Under the pieces are notes generated by a model that worked only from the letters and a program-made list of their open reading frames with translations, was not told the DNA's origin and made no database searches. From Streptomyces djakartensis (GTDB lineage Bacteria > Actinomycetota > Actinomycetes > Streptomycetales > Streptomycetaceae): a DNA stretch of 64,000 nt. Below, in pieces: positions 41,391 to 49,780 of this stretch. The position numbers were made by a program, and so were the translations under genes. The stretch lies in contig NZ_BMWE01000015.1 of assembly GCF_014651075.1 (NCBI RefSeq), positions 62,001-126,000 of the forward strand. The letters are read 5' to 3'. The first letter of the stretch is position 1. Every line of letters begins with the position of its first letter.

Positions 41391-43121
41391 TCAACCGGTG
41401 TAGGGATCCGGGGTCTTGCCCGGCCTCGCCAAGAACGCGAAGTCGCAGCCTGTGTCCGCCTGGGTGATCTGGTCGTTGTAGAGGGCGCCGTAGCCGCGTT
41501 CGTAGCGGGTGGCCGGGGGCGTCCAATCCGCCCGGCGGCGCTCCAGCTCCGCTTCTTCCACGTCGAGTCGGAGGGACCGTGCCGCTACGTCGAGGGTGAT
41601 GCTGTCCCCCGTCCGCACGAGTGCCAGCGGGCCGCCCACGTACGACTCGGGCGCGATGTGCAGCACGCACGCGCCGTAGCTCGTGCCGCTCATCCGGGCG
41701 TCGGAGATCCGGACCATGTCCCGCACGCCCTGCCTCAGCAGGCGGTCGGGGATGGGCAGCATGCCGTACTCGGGCATGCCCGGGCCGCCCTTGGGCCCGG
41801 CGTTCCGCAGCACGAGCACACTGTCGGCGGTGATGTTCAGCTCGACGTCGTTGATCGTGCGTTGCATGGTCCTGTAGTCGTCGAAGACGACGGCGGGGCC
41901 GGTGTGCTTGAGCAGGTGGGGCTCGGCGGCGATGTGCTTGATGACGGCGCCGTCCGGGCAGAGGTTGCCGCGCAGCACGGCGACCCCGCCCTCGGCGGCG
42001 ACCGGGTTCTCGCGGGTGCGGATGACGTCGTCGTCGTGGACGACGGCGCCCTCGATCTGCTCTCCCAGGGTTCCGTTGACGGTGGGCCGGTCCAGGTGCA
42101 GCAGGTCGGTGATCCGCGAGAGGAAGGCGGGCAGGCCACCGGCGAAGTGGAAGTCCTCCATGAGGTACGTCTGTCCGCCGGGCCGGACGTTGGCGAGCAC
42201 CGGCACGGTGCGGGCGATGCGGTCGAAGTCGTCGAGGGTGAGGTCGACCCGGCAGCGTCCCGCCATCGCGATCAGGTGGATGACGGCGTTGGTGGAGCCG
42301 CCGAGTCCGAGCACCGTGGTGACGGCGTCCTCGAAGGCCTCGCGGGTGAGGATCCGGGACGGCTTGAGCGCGGTCCAGGCGAGCTCCACGGCACGGCGCC
42401 CGGAGGCGGCGGCCATCCGCTCGTGCCCGGAGTCCACGGCCGGGATCGAGGAGGCGCCCGGCAGCGTCATGCCGAGGGCTTCCGCCGCCGCGGTCATCGT
42501 CGACGCGGTCCCCATGGTCATGCAGTGGCCGGGTGAACGCGCCAGCCCGCCCTGCAGGTCCCGCAGTTCGCAGTCGGTCAGATTGCCCGCGCGGTGCTCG
42601 TCCCAGTACTTCCACATGTCGGTCCCGGACCCGAGGGTCTCACCGCGCCAGTGGCCCGGCAGCATCGGCCCCGCGGGCACGAAGAGGGCCGGTACGTCGG
42701 CCGAGGCCGCGCCCATGAGCAGCGCGGGCGTCGACTTGTCGCAGCCGCCGAGCAGTACCGCCGCGTCGACCGGGTACGACCGCAGCAGCTCCTCGGTCTC
42801 CATCGCGAGCAGGTTGCGGTAGAGCATCGGGGTCGGCTTCTGGTACGTCTCGGAGAGCGTGGCGACCGGGAACTCCAGCGGGAAGCCGCCGGCCTGCCAC
42901 ACCCCCCGCTTGACCGCCTCGGCGCGCTCACGCAGATGGACGTGGCAGGGGTTGATGTCGGACCAGGTGTTCAGGACGGCGATCACCGGGCGGCCCCGGT
43001 ACTCCTCCGCCTCGTAACCGAGCTGGCGCATCCGGGCGTTGTGCGACCAGGTGCGCAGCTGGCCCTCGGCGCCGTACCACTGGTGGCTCCTGAGGTCCTC
43101 GGGGCGCAGGCGGCCGGTCAT
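41391..43121 (-). CDS. IlvD/Edd-family sugar-acid dehydratase
   Basis: 576 residues. Fe-S cysteines expected for the family lie at Cys59 (SDINPCH), about Cys127 (LLGGCDKSTPALLMG) and about Cys200 (SPGHCMTMGTAS); C-terminal MVRISDARMSGTSYGACVLHIAPES is typical of pentonate dehydratases such as L-arabinonate or D-xylonate dehydratase rather than IlvD itself. Would convert a sugar acid to a 2-keto-3-deoxy acid for the coupled DapA-like enzyme. ATG 43121 overlaps that gene's stop. Substrate not proven. Confidence 0.88.
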   Translation of the reverse strand: MTGRLRPEDLRSHQWYGAEGQLRTWSHNARMRQLGYEAEEYRGRPVIAVLNTWSDINPCHVHLRERAEAVKRGVWQAGGFPLEFPVATLSETYQKPTPMLYRNLLAMETEELLRSYPVDAAVLLGGCDKSTPALLMGAASADVPALFVPAGPMLPGHWRGETLGSGTDMWKYWDEHRAGNLTDCELRDLQGGLARSPGHCMTMGTASTMTAAAEALGMTLPGASSIPAVDSGHERMAAASGRRAVELAWTALKPSRILTREAFEDAVTTVLGLGGSTNAVIHLIAMAGRCRVDLTLDDFDRIARTVPVLANVRPGGQTYLMEDFHFAGGLPAFLSRITDLLHLDRPTVNGTLGEQIEGAVVHDDDVIRTRENPVAAEGGVAVLRGNLCPDGAVIKHIAAEPHLLKHTGPAVVFDDYRTMQRTINDVELNITADSVLVLRNAGPKGGPGMPEYGMLPIPDRLLRQGVRDMVRISDARMSGTSYGACVLHIAPESYVGGPLALVRTGDSITLDVAARSLRLDVEEAELERRRADWTPPATRYERGYGALYNDQITQADTGCDFAFLARPGKTPDPYTG

Positions 43122-44029
43122 ATCGACCACCCCGCGGCGATCGCGGCGACCTCGGCGCGCTGGTCCTCCCGGAGGGTCCGGCTCGGCGGGCGGACCTCGC
43201 GGCGGCACAGGCCGAGGGAGGCGAGGGCCTCCTTGACGACGGTGACGTTGTTGGCGGAGCCGCTGTCGGCGCGCAGCTCCTCGAAGCGGCGGATCTGCTC
43301 CCAGACCTTCATGGCGGCCGGGTAGTCGCCGGAGCGCAGCGCCTCGATCATGTTCCGGGAGACGGCCGGGGCGACGTTGACGAGCCCGGAGGTGAAGCCG
43401 GTGGCGCCGGCGGAGAAGTAGGAGGGGGCGTACGGTTCGGCGAGCCCGGCGACCCACACGAACCGCTCCAGACCGGCGTCCCGGGCGAACGCGGCGAACC
43501 TGGCCGCGTCCGGGACGGCGTACTTCACACCGATGACGTTGGGGCAGTGGTCGGCGAGTTCGGCGAGGCGGGCGCCGGTGAGCTGCGCGTCGCGGATGTA
43601 CGGGACGACGCCCAGTTCGGGGACTGCCTCGGCGATGGCCCGGTGGTAGTCGACCCAGCCGGCCTGGGAGACGTAGGGGTGGACGGGCTGGTGGACCATC
43701 ACCATCTGGGCGCCGAGCCGGCGGGCGTGCCGGGCGGAGGCGACCGCGGTCGGCACGTCGTGACCCACCCCGGCCAGGATCGCGGCCCGGTCCCCTGCCT
43801 CGTCGACGGTCAGTTCCGTGACCAGGCGGCGCTCTTCGGGGGTGAGGGCGTAGAACTCGCCGGTGTTGCCGTTCGGGGTGAGGGTCGTGATGCCGCCGTC
43901 GAGCAGGCGGCGCAGCAGGGCCCGGTAGGTGTCCCGCTCGACGGAGCCGTCCTCGGCGAACGGGGTCACCGGGATCGCCACCACGTCGGCCAGGGCCGCC
44001 CGCTGGGTCTCGAACGCCACGCCGCTCAT
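43118..44029 (-). CDS. DapA/NAL-superfamily lyase or dehydratase
   Basis: 303 residues, TIM barrel of the dihydrodipicolinate synthase superfamily: Tyr144 and Schiff-base Lys169 (VPYIRDA, IGVKYA) and the GNTGEFYALTPEE phosphate/carboxylate loop. Next to an IlvD-type dehydratase it probably acts on a 2-keto-3-deoxy sugar acid, either as aldolase or as dehydratase toward 2-oxoglutarate semialdehyde. ATGA overlaps on both sides show tight coupling in the GntR-DapA-IlvD operon. Confidence 0.87.
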   Translation of the reverse strand: MSGVAFETQRAALADVVAIPVTPFAEDGSVERDTYRALLRRLLDGGITTLTPNGNTGEFYALTPEERRLVTELTVDEAGDRAAILAGVGHDVPTAVASARHARRLGAQMVMVHQPVHPYVSQAGWVDYHRAIAEAVPELGVVPYIRDAQLTGARLAELADHCPNVIGVKYAVPDAARFAAFARDAGLERFVWVAGLAEPYAPSYFSAGATGFTSGLVNVAPAVSRNMIEALRSGDYPAAMKVWEQIRRFEELRADSGSANNVTVVKEALASLGLCRREVRPPSRTLREDQRAEVAAIAAGWSI

Positions 44030-44685
44030 TGCTGACCTTCCTGTTCCGGTCCTGCCCCGGGGAAAGCGCGCCGCACGAAGGACGCGATGTGGGAGTGGAG
44101 GGCGCGGGCCGCGCCGTCGGCGTCGCCGTCCAGGGCGAGCCGGAGGATCTCGCGGTGCTCGCCGGCCTCCCGCTCCCAGGAGGGCGAGGCCGCCCAGGCG
44201 ACGGCGGAGACCAGCGCGGCCTGGTCGCGGACCTCGTCGAGCATCCGGCCGAGCAGCGGGTTGCCGCACGGCAGGTACAGGGCACGGTGGAACTCCCGGT
44301 TGGCGAGGGAGCGTTCGGCGGTGTCGGTGGCGGCGTCGGCGCGGGCCAGCGCGTCCCGGGCGGCGTCCAGCGGGGCTCCGCGCCGCACGGCCCGCTTGAG
44401 CGCTTCGGGTTCCAGCAGCAGCCGTACGTCGTAGACCTCGCGCGCCATGTCCGCGTCCACCATGCGCACCGTGACGCCCTTGTACTGGCTCATGACGACG
44501 AGCCCGGTCCCGGCGAGGGTCTTGAGCGCCTCGCGCACCGGGGTCTTCGAAACCCCGAACTGCGCGGCGAGCTCGGTCTCGACCAGCGCCTGCCCCGGCG
44601 TCAACTGCCCGGTGAGGATGCGGTGTTTGATCCCCTCCAGCACGAACTGCGTGCGGGAGGGGATCGGCGTGGGCACAGAGGTCAT
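44026..44685 (-). CDS. GntR-family regulator, FadR/FCD subfamily
   Basis: 219 residues: winged helix (VETELAAQFGVSKTPVREALKTLAGTGLVVMSQYKGVTVRMV) and an FCD ligand domain with metal-type histidines (ANREFHRALY, EHREILRLAL). First gene of the sugar-acid operon and so probably its autoregulated repressor. ATG 44685. Its likely operators are the palindromes at 44746-44768. Confidence 0.9.
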   Translation of the reverse strand: MTSVPTPIPSRTQFVLEGIKHRILTGQLTPGQALVETELAAQFGVSKTPVREALKTLAGTGLVVMSQYKGVTVRMVDADMAREVYDVRLLLEPEALKRAVRRGAPLDAARDALARADAATDTAERSLANREFHRALYLPCGNPLLGRMLDEVRDQAALVSAVAWAASPSWEREAGEHREILRLALDGDADGAARALHSHIASFVRRAFPGAGPEQEGQQ

Positions 44686-44745
44686 GCGCGCCTCTCGGAT
44701 CTCGCGGTCCCGGTGGATCGCGTATCGGATCTCGTGTATCGCGTC

Positions 44746-44768
44746 TCATATATGACGTACGAAGTACG
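44746..44768. promoter_or_regulatory. Adjacent palindromes upstream of the GntR operon
   Basis: TCATATATGA (44746-44755) abuts CGTAC-GAA-GTACG (44756-44768). The AT-rich first box may include the -10 region; the second has the GTAC arms often seen in FadR-subfamily operators. About 60-85 bp before the GntR start. Confidence 0.55.
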
Positions 44769-44824
44769 ACGCGATGACGGTAGGAGGGCACGTTCGCTTC
44801 GTCAATGCTTCGAACAAAGAAACT

Positions 44825-44836
44825 GCAACCGCTTTC
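44825..44836. promoter_or_regulatory. LacI-type operator candidate between GntR and MFS genes
   Basis: Minus strand GAAAGCGGTTGC fits GnAAnCGnTTnC, a general LacI-family operator pattern. It sits in the divergent 255-bp region between the GntR operon and the MFS gene. Confidence 0.4.
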
Positions 44837-44940
44837 CACGGCGTCCGTGCACGTAGCCCTCTGGCTCACCCCCTGTCGGCTCGCCTCTAGGGCACCTTCC
44901 CGATCCCTTCCCCGGGTCCTTAGGCCAACGATGACCAGGC

Positions 44941-46158
44941 ATGACGACGACAAAGACGCCCTGGTCTCTCGCGCGCGTGCTGCGCGATCACAACGCGGGC
45001 CGCTACCTCTGCGCGGTGGTGGTCTCCGGCTTCGGCACCTCGGCGCTGTGGCTGGCGTCCGGGGTGTGGGTGAAGGACCTCACCGGCTCGGACGGCCTGG
45101 CCGCGCTGTGCATGCTCGCCATGTGGCTGCCGACCCTGGCCGGCCCGCTGCTGGGCACGCTCGCCGACCGGGGACGGCGCACACCGCTGCTGATCGGCGT
45201 GAACCTGCTGCTCGCCGCCCTCCTGCTCACCCTCGTGACCGTCGACACCCCGGGCGACCTGTGGCTGCTGTACGCGGTGCTGTTCGTGTACGGCGCGGCG
45301 GGCGTCGTCTCCGACGCGGCCGAGTCGGCGCTGGTGGCGACCGCGGTCGACCCGTCCCTGCTCGGCGACTTGGGCGGCCTGCGGATGACGGCCACCGAGG
45401 GCATGAAACTCCTGGCCCCGCTGGCGGGTGCGGGCCTGTACGCGGCGTATGGCGGCGCGAGTGTCGCCGTGCTCGACGCGGCGACGTTCGTACTGGCCGC
45501 GGGCCTGTACACGATGCTGCGCGTCCGGGAGGACAAGCCGGCGCCGCTCACCGGGAGCCGTCGGCGTCGGACCGCCGAGGGCGCACGCCACCTGTGGGGA
45601 CACCCGCTGCTGCGACCCTTGGTGGTGGCGGGCGGCGCCACCATGCTGTGCGCCGGCCTGAACGGGGCCATGGCCTACGCCGTCGTCGACGACCTCGGGC
45701 ACTCACCCGAGTACGCCGGTGTGCTGTACGCCGTGCAGGGCGCCGGGTCGGTCGCGGCGGGCCTGCTCGCCGGCCCCGCCCTGCGCCGCTCGGGCGAGCG
45801 TCGCTTCGCGGCGTACGGCATCACGCTGCTGGCGGTCGCGGTGGCCCTGCGGGCGGTGCCGTCCGACCCGCTGGCGCTGGTGTGCTCCGCCGCGACCGGC
45901 GCGGGGCTGCCCACCGTGCTGATCGCCACGCTGACCTCGGTGCAGCGCGAGACGCCGGGCCCGCTGCTCGGCCGGGTCACGGCCACGGCCAACACCCTGG
46001 TGTACGCGCCGAACGCGGCCGGTCTGGCCGCCGGGGCGGCCCTCGTCGAGCTGGTGAACCACCGGCTGGCGCTGGTGACCCTGGGCGTTGCCCTGTTGGT
46101 GACGGCGGCCTCACTGTTCCCACTCCCGGCCAGGGCCAGGACCGCCCCCGGCCGGTGA
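44941..46158 (+). CDS. MFS transporter
   Basis: 405 residues, 12 predicted membrane segments, with the MFS loop GTLADRGRRTPLL between helices 2 and 3. Resembles actinobacterial efflux-type MFS proteins (MFS_3/TetA-like). Divergent from the GntR operon; ATG 44941 has no evident Shine-Dalgarno. It may be unrelated to sugar-acid uptake or may export/import an intermediate. Confidence 0.85.
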   Translation: MTTTKTPWSLARVLRDHNAGRYLCAVVVSGFGTSALWLASGVWVKDLTGSDGLAALCMLAMWLPTLAGPLLGTLADRGRRTPLLIGVNLLLAALLLTLVTVDTPGDLWLLYAVLFVYGAAGVVSDAAESALVATAVDPSLLGDLGGLRMTATEGMKLLAPLAGAGLYAAYGGASVAVLDAATFVLAAGLYTMLRVREDKPAPLTGSRRRRTAEGARHLWGHPLLRPLVVAGGATMLCAGLNGAMAYAVVDDLGHSPEYAGVLYAVQGAGSVAAGLLAGPALRRSGERRFAAYGITLLAVAVALRAVPSDPLALVCSAATGAGLPTVLIATLTSVQRETPGPLLGRVTATANTLVYAPNAAGLAAGAALVELVNHRLALVTLGVALLVTAASLFPLPARARTAPGR

Positions 46159-46329
46159 AGTCGGCCCACCGTGCACCGTCCCCGGCCAGGCCCGGAACCG
46201 CTCCGGACCGACGCCTGTGCAGCCTCACCCCCCAGGCCGGGGCGGGGCCCCTCTCCAGCCAGTCGGCGCCCTGTCGCAGCGCCGATCGAGACGGGCAGCT
46301 CCGCGACCGGAGAGGGCCGCCCCATCGCC

Positions 46330-47493
46330 TCAGCGCCCGGCGAGGGCCGCGCGGACCTTCTCCAGGTCGCCGTCCGACGCCAACCCGGCGTGGTACAGCC
46401 GCAGTTCCGTGGCCCCGAGCCGCCGGGCCCGAGCCGCGTCGGCCGCGAGCGTGCCGGGACTGCCGCCCATGCCGGAGACGACGGGGAAGTTGGCGGCGAT
46501 GACGGCGCCCTCCTTGCCCTGGCGGGCGAACGGCGTCAGCGTGCCGGTGCCGCCCGCGCAGGGCACGACCACACCGTCCGCCACGGAGAGGATGTGCGCC
46601 GGGTCGACCCCGGGGTTGGCGCCGACGTGGTAGGAGACCGGGTCCGCGTGCAGCAGCACCTGGAAACCGTCGGGCGCCGCCTCTCGCACGGCCCCGACCA
46701 CCGCCTCCTGGAGCGTGCGGGCGGTGTCGTCGCGGTACGCGCGGGTGGTGTGCGCGAGTGTCTCGCCGAGGAGCTTCTCGATGCCCGGCCAGCCCCCGTC
46801 GGAGGGCGCGCCCTGCCACACCGGTTCCAGCGCGGTCCGTACGGCGGCCGCCAGCTCGTCGGCGTCCAGACCGTACCGGCCGTAGCCCTCCCGGCAGGCC
46901 GGGCAGAAACAGAGTGCCATCAGGTACTGCCCGCTGTCGCCGAGGCCGACGCCGCCGGTCTTGTCGTGGGCGTGCAGATGCTGCAGTCCGTACCAGCCGA
47001 GGGACTCCAGCTCGGTGCCGCGCGCTCCGGGGCGTACGGCCGCCTCCGCCGCCAGGTCGGTCAGGTAGGCGCGGGTGGCGGGCTGGGCGATGCAGGGCGC
47101 CCACGGGTAGCGGTCGCCGTAGGCGTTGACGACCGAGGTGCCGGGGTGCTCGGCGCCCAGGCGGGAGTTGTGCGCGAGGACGACCCAGGTGTGCACCTCC
47201 AGACCGGCGTCCGTGAGGGCGGCGGCGGCCTCGCCGAAGGCGTCGCCGGGGGCCCAGTCCCCGGCCGGGCAGGGGCGCAGCTCCCGGCCGTCCCAGCGGT
47301 CGCCCACCGGGTAGAGCACGGCGGCGTGCCCGGCGGTGACGATGCGGTGCCGTGGATGGCGGGGCGTGAGCGCGCGGGTGGAGTGGTAGGCGGCGGCGAG
47401 CGTCACCTGCTCCACGCCGAGTGCGGCGATCCGCGCGGGCGCCTTCGGGTCCCCGTTGACGTCCCAGGGGTAGACGAACGCCGACGCCTTCAC
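46330..47493 (-). CDS. Unrecognised protein coupled to KdgD; CFCPAC motif
   Basis: 387 residues, cytosolic, no domain I can name. It reads like a TIM-barrel hydrolase or isomerase: FVYPWDVNGD at the start, YHSTRALTPRHPRHR (about 36-50), LEVHTWVVLAHN, a cysteine cluster CFCPAC (Cys195, Cys197, Cys200), LLHADPVSYH, and repeated short strands ending in Asp/His. The cysteine group could bind metal. GTG 47493 overlaps the kdgD-like stop, so it is translationally coupled to a uronate-catabolic enzyme. Possible roles: aldarolactone hydrolase, uronate isomerase/epimerase or a glycosidase-like enzyme (speculative). Confidence 0.75.
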   Translation of the reverse strand: MKASAFVYPWDVNGDPKAPARIAALGVEQVTLAAAYHSTRALTPRHPRHRIVTAGHAAVLYPVGDRWDGRELRPCPAGDWAPGDAFGEAAAALTDAGLEVHTWVVLAHNSRLGAEHPGTSVVNAYGDRYPWAPCIAQPATRAYLTDLAAEAAVRPGARGTELESLGWYGLQHLHAHDKTGGVGLGDSGQYLMALCFCPACREGYGRYGLDADELAAAVRTALEPVWQGAPSDGGWPGIEKLLGETLAHTTRAYRDDTARTLQEAVVGAVREAAPDGFQVLLHADPVSYHVGANPGVDPAHILSVADGVVVPCAGGTGTLTPFARQGKEGAVIAANFPVVSGMGGSPGTLAADAARARRLGATELRLYHAGLASDGDLEKVRAALAGR

Positions 47494-48431
47494 TTGGCCT
47501 CCTCCAGCAGCGCGTAGCCGCGCTCGATCAGTTCGGCGAGCCGCTTGACATGATCCCCGGTCGGCTCCTGCAGCGGGGGCCGCACCTCCCCCACGTCCAG
47601 TCCGCGCAGCCGTACACCGGCCTTGACGAGGGCGACGGCGTAGCCGCGGCCCTGGGCGCGCAGTTCGACGAAGGGGCGGAAGAAACCGTCCAGGAGCTTC
47701 TCCACGGTCGGCTCGTCGCCGGTTTGCAGGGCCTGGTGGAAGGCGAGAGCGAGTTCGGGGGCGAAGCAGAACACGGCGGAGGAGTAGAGCGTGACGCCGA
47801 GGGCGCGGTAGGCGAGCTGGGTCTGCTCCGCGGTCGGCAGGCCGTTGAAGTACAGGAAGTCGCCCGGGGCCTCGGAGCGCACGGCGCTGACGATCCGCTG
47901 CATGAGGTCGAGGTCGCCCAGCCCGTCCTTGAGACCGATGACGCCGTCCGTGCGGGCGAGTTCGACGACGGTCTCCGGTGTGAAGACGGCGTTGTCGCGC
48001 TGGTAGACCACGACGGGCAGGGAGGTCGCCGCCGCCACCTCCCGGTAGTGCCGCAGCAGCCCTTCCTGCCCGGCGACGACGAGGTAGGGCGGCATGGCGA
48101 GCAGCCCGTCCGCTCCGGCCGCCTCGGCGAGGCGGGCGTAGCGCACGGCGAGCGCCGTGCCGTACCCGGCGCCGGCGACGACCGGCACCCGTCCCCCGGC
48201 CGCCTCGACGGCCGCCCGGACGCAGGCCTCGAACTCCTCGGGGGTGAGCGCGTGGAACTCGCCCGTGCCGCAGCAGGCGAACACGGCGGCGGCTCCGGCC
48301 TCCACCCCGCGACGCACATGGGTGCGGTAGGTGTCGAGGTCCACGGAGCCGTCCGGGCCGTACGCGGTGACCGGGAAGAACAGCGGTCCGCTGGGGATGT
48401 CGAGTCGAGCGGCGAGAGGGGCTGACGTCAC
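47490..48431 (-). CDS. kdgD: 5-dehydro-4-deoxyglucarate dehydratase-like (KdgD)
   Basis: Converts 5-keto-4-deoxy-D-glucarate to 2-oxoglutarate semialdehyde with loss of water and CO2. 313 residues, DapA superfamily: catalytic Tyr143 and Lys168 in VVVYQRDNAVF and VIGLKDGLGD, CGTGEFHALTPEEF loop and FNGLPTAEQ, all characteristic of KdgD. GTG 48431 follows GGGAGAG. Divergent from uronate dehydrogenase, completing an oxidative uronate route. Confidence 0.9.
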   Translation of the reverse strand: MTSAPLAARLDIPSGPLFFPVTAYGPDGSVDLDTYRTHVRRGVEAGAAAVFACCGTGEFHALTPEEFEACVRAAVEAAGGRVPVVAGAGYGTALAVRYARLAEAAGADGLLAMPPYLVVAGQEGLLRHYREVAAATSLPVVVYQRDNAVFTPETVVELARTDGVIGLKDGLGDLDLMQRIVSAVRSEAPGDFLYFNGLPTAEQTQLAYRALGVTLYSSAVFCFAPELALAFHQALQTGDEPTVEKLLDGFFRPFVELRAQGRGYAVALVKAGVRLRGLDVGEVRPPLQEPTGDHVKRLAELIERGYALLEEAK

Positions 48432-48451
48432 GAGCTCTCCCGGTTCCTAGT

Positions 48452-48478
48452 TCCATATTCATGATTGACGTCCATATT
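48452..48478. promoter_or_regulatory. Direct repeat in the kdgD-udh divergent promoter
   Basis: TCCATATT occurs at 48452-48459 and 48471-48478, spaced by about two helical turns (19 bp), in the only AT-rich patch of the divergent gap. TTGACG at 48465-48470 could be a -35 for udh. A likely regulator site for the uronate genes. Confidence 0.5.
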
Positions 48479-48661
48479 TCTGAACACTGTCACGCTAAGG
48501 TGCCGCCGCGGCGCCGGTCAAGCGCGCGAACCCGCGACGCACCAGCGAATTCACCCCTCCGGCGAGCTACTTGACGGGCTCCGCCCCGGCTCCTTAGCGT
48601 GTCCACGCATATGAATGCCGTGCGCTCATGTGTCCGGCGGCCGATTCAAGGAGATCCGAGG

Positions 48662-49471
48662 ATGCCCGCTCCCCGCACCGTCCTGCTCACCGGCGCCGCC
48701 GGCGGCCTCGGCACCCTGATGCGGGACCTGCTCCCGGACTACGGCTACGAACTGCGTCTGCTCGACATGCGCCCCATCGAGGGGGCTCCGGACGCGATCA
48801 CCGCCGACCTCGCCGACAGAGAGGCCCTGCGCGAGGCCGTCCGGGGTGTCGACGCGATCATCCACCTCGCGGGCATCTCCCTGGAGGCCCCCTTCGAGAA
48901 GATCCTCAAGGCGAACATCGAGGGCACCTACCACCTCTACGAGGCCGCCCGCGAGGAGGGCGTCGGCCGGATCGTCTTCGCCTCCTCCAACCACGCCGTC
49001 GGCTACACGCCGCGCCCCCAGGGCGACGACCCCCTCATCCCCGTCGACACCCCGCGCCGCCCGGACACCTTCTACGGCCTGTCCAAGTGCTTCGGCGAGG
49101 ACCTCGCCCAGCTCTACTGGGACAAGCACGGCCTGGAGACGGTGTCGGTGCGGATCGGCTCCTGCTTCCCCGAGCCGACCAGCGTGCGCATGCTCTCGGT
49201 GTGGATGAGCCCCGCCGACGGCGCCCGCCTCTTCCACGCGGCCCTGACCGCCGAGCACGTCGGCCACACCGTCGTCCACGGCTCCTCCGCCAACACCCGG
49301 CTCTGGTGGGACCTGAGCACGGCCCGGGCGCTCGGCTACGAACCGCAGGACGACTCCGAGCCGTTCGCCGAGAAGCTCATCGCCGAGCAGGGCGAGCTGG
49401 AGCCGGGGAACGAGGCGCACGCCTACCTCGGCGGCCCGTTCGTGACGGACCCGCCGATCTGGCCGTACTGA
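48662..49471 (+). CDS. udh: NAD-dependent uronate dehydrogenase
   Basis: Oxidises galacturonate or glucuronate to the aldarolactone. 269 residues, short-chain dehydrogenase/epimerase fold with LTGAAGGLGT dinucleotide loop, Ser/Tyr/Lys catalytic set (FASSNHAVGY; Tyr138-Lys142 in FYGLSKCFGE) and the Udh-type SCFPEP and RMLSVWMSPAD segments. ATG 48662 has AAGGAG about 10 bases upstream; an in-frame start at 48599 lies in the promoter. A strong terminator follows. Confidence 0.9.
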   Translation: MPAPRTVLLTGAAGGLGTLMRDLLPDYGYELRLLDMRPIEGAPDAITADLADREALREAVRGVDAIIHLAGISLEAPFEKILKANIEGTYHLYEAAREEGVGRIVFASSNHAVGYTPRPQGDDPLIPVDTPRRPDTFYGLSKCFGEDLAQLYWDKHGLETVSVRIGSCFPEPTSVRMLSVWMSPADGARLFHAALTAEHVGHTVVHGSSANTRLWWDLSTARALGYEPQDDSEPFAEKLIAEQGELEPGNEAHAYLGGPFVTDPPIWPY

Positions 49472-49487
49472 CCGAAAAGAAGCCGCA

Positions 49488-49528
49488 GCCCGGGCGGGCG
49501 GGCACCGAACGGGCCCGCCCGCCCGGGC
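49488..49528 (+). terminator. Terminator after udh
   Basis: Perfect 16-bp stem GCCCGGGCGGGCGGGC / GCCCGCCCGCCCGGGC, 9-nt loop, 16 bp after the stop. Confidence 0.87.
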
Positions 49529-49567
49529 GTGCGGGCACGGCGCGGAAACCGTGGGGCAACACCCTCA

Positions 49568-49600
49568 GGGGCGCGGGGAACCGCGCGACCAGCCACAACG
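49568..49600 (+). repeat. Dispersed repeat, copy 4
   Basis: GGGGCGCGGGGAACCGCGCGA followed by CCAGCCACAACG, in the 309-bp udh-deoR gap. The rest of that gap, about 49600-49780, shows no further feature I can support. Confidence 0.8.
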
Positions 49601-49780
49601 CACCCGCAGACGGCCACGGCCTCCCCGCGGCACTCCACGCATCCGCACGACCGAACGGGCACACACGGGCAGGATCGCACCCGCGACAGACCTGGTCACC
49701 ACTCGGCACCCGCTGTAGAACTTCCCCCATGGCCCGACCGAGGGCCCGAACGGGCAGCACGGCAGGAAGGCGGGTGACGG

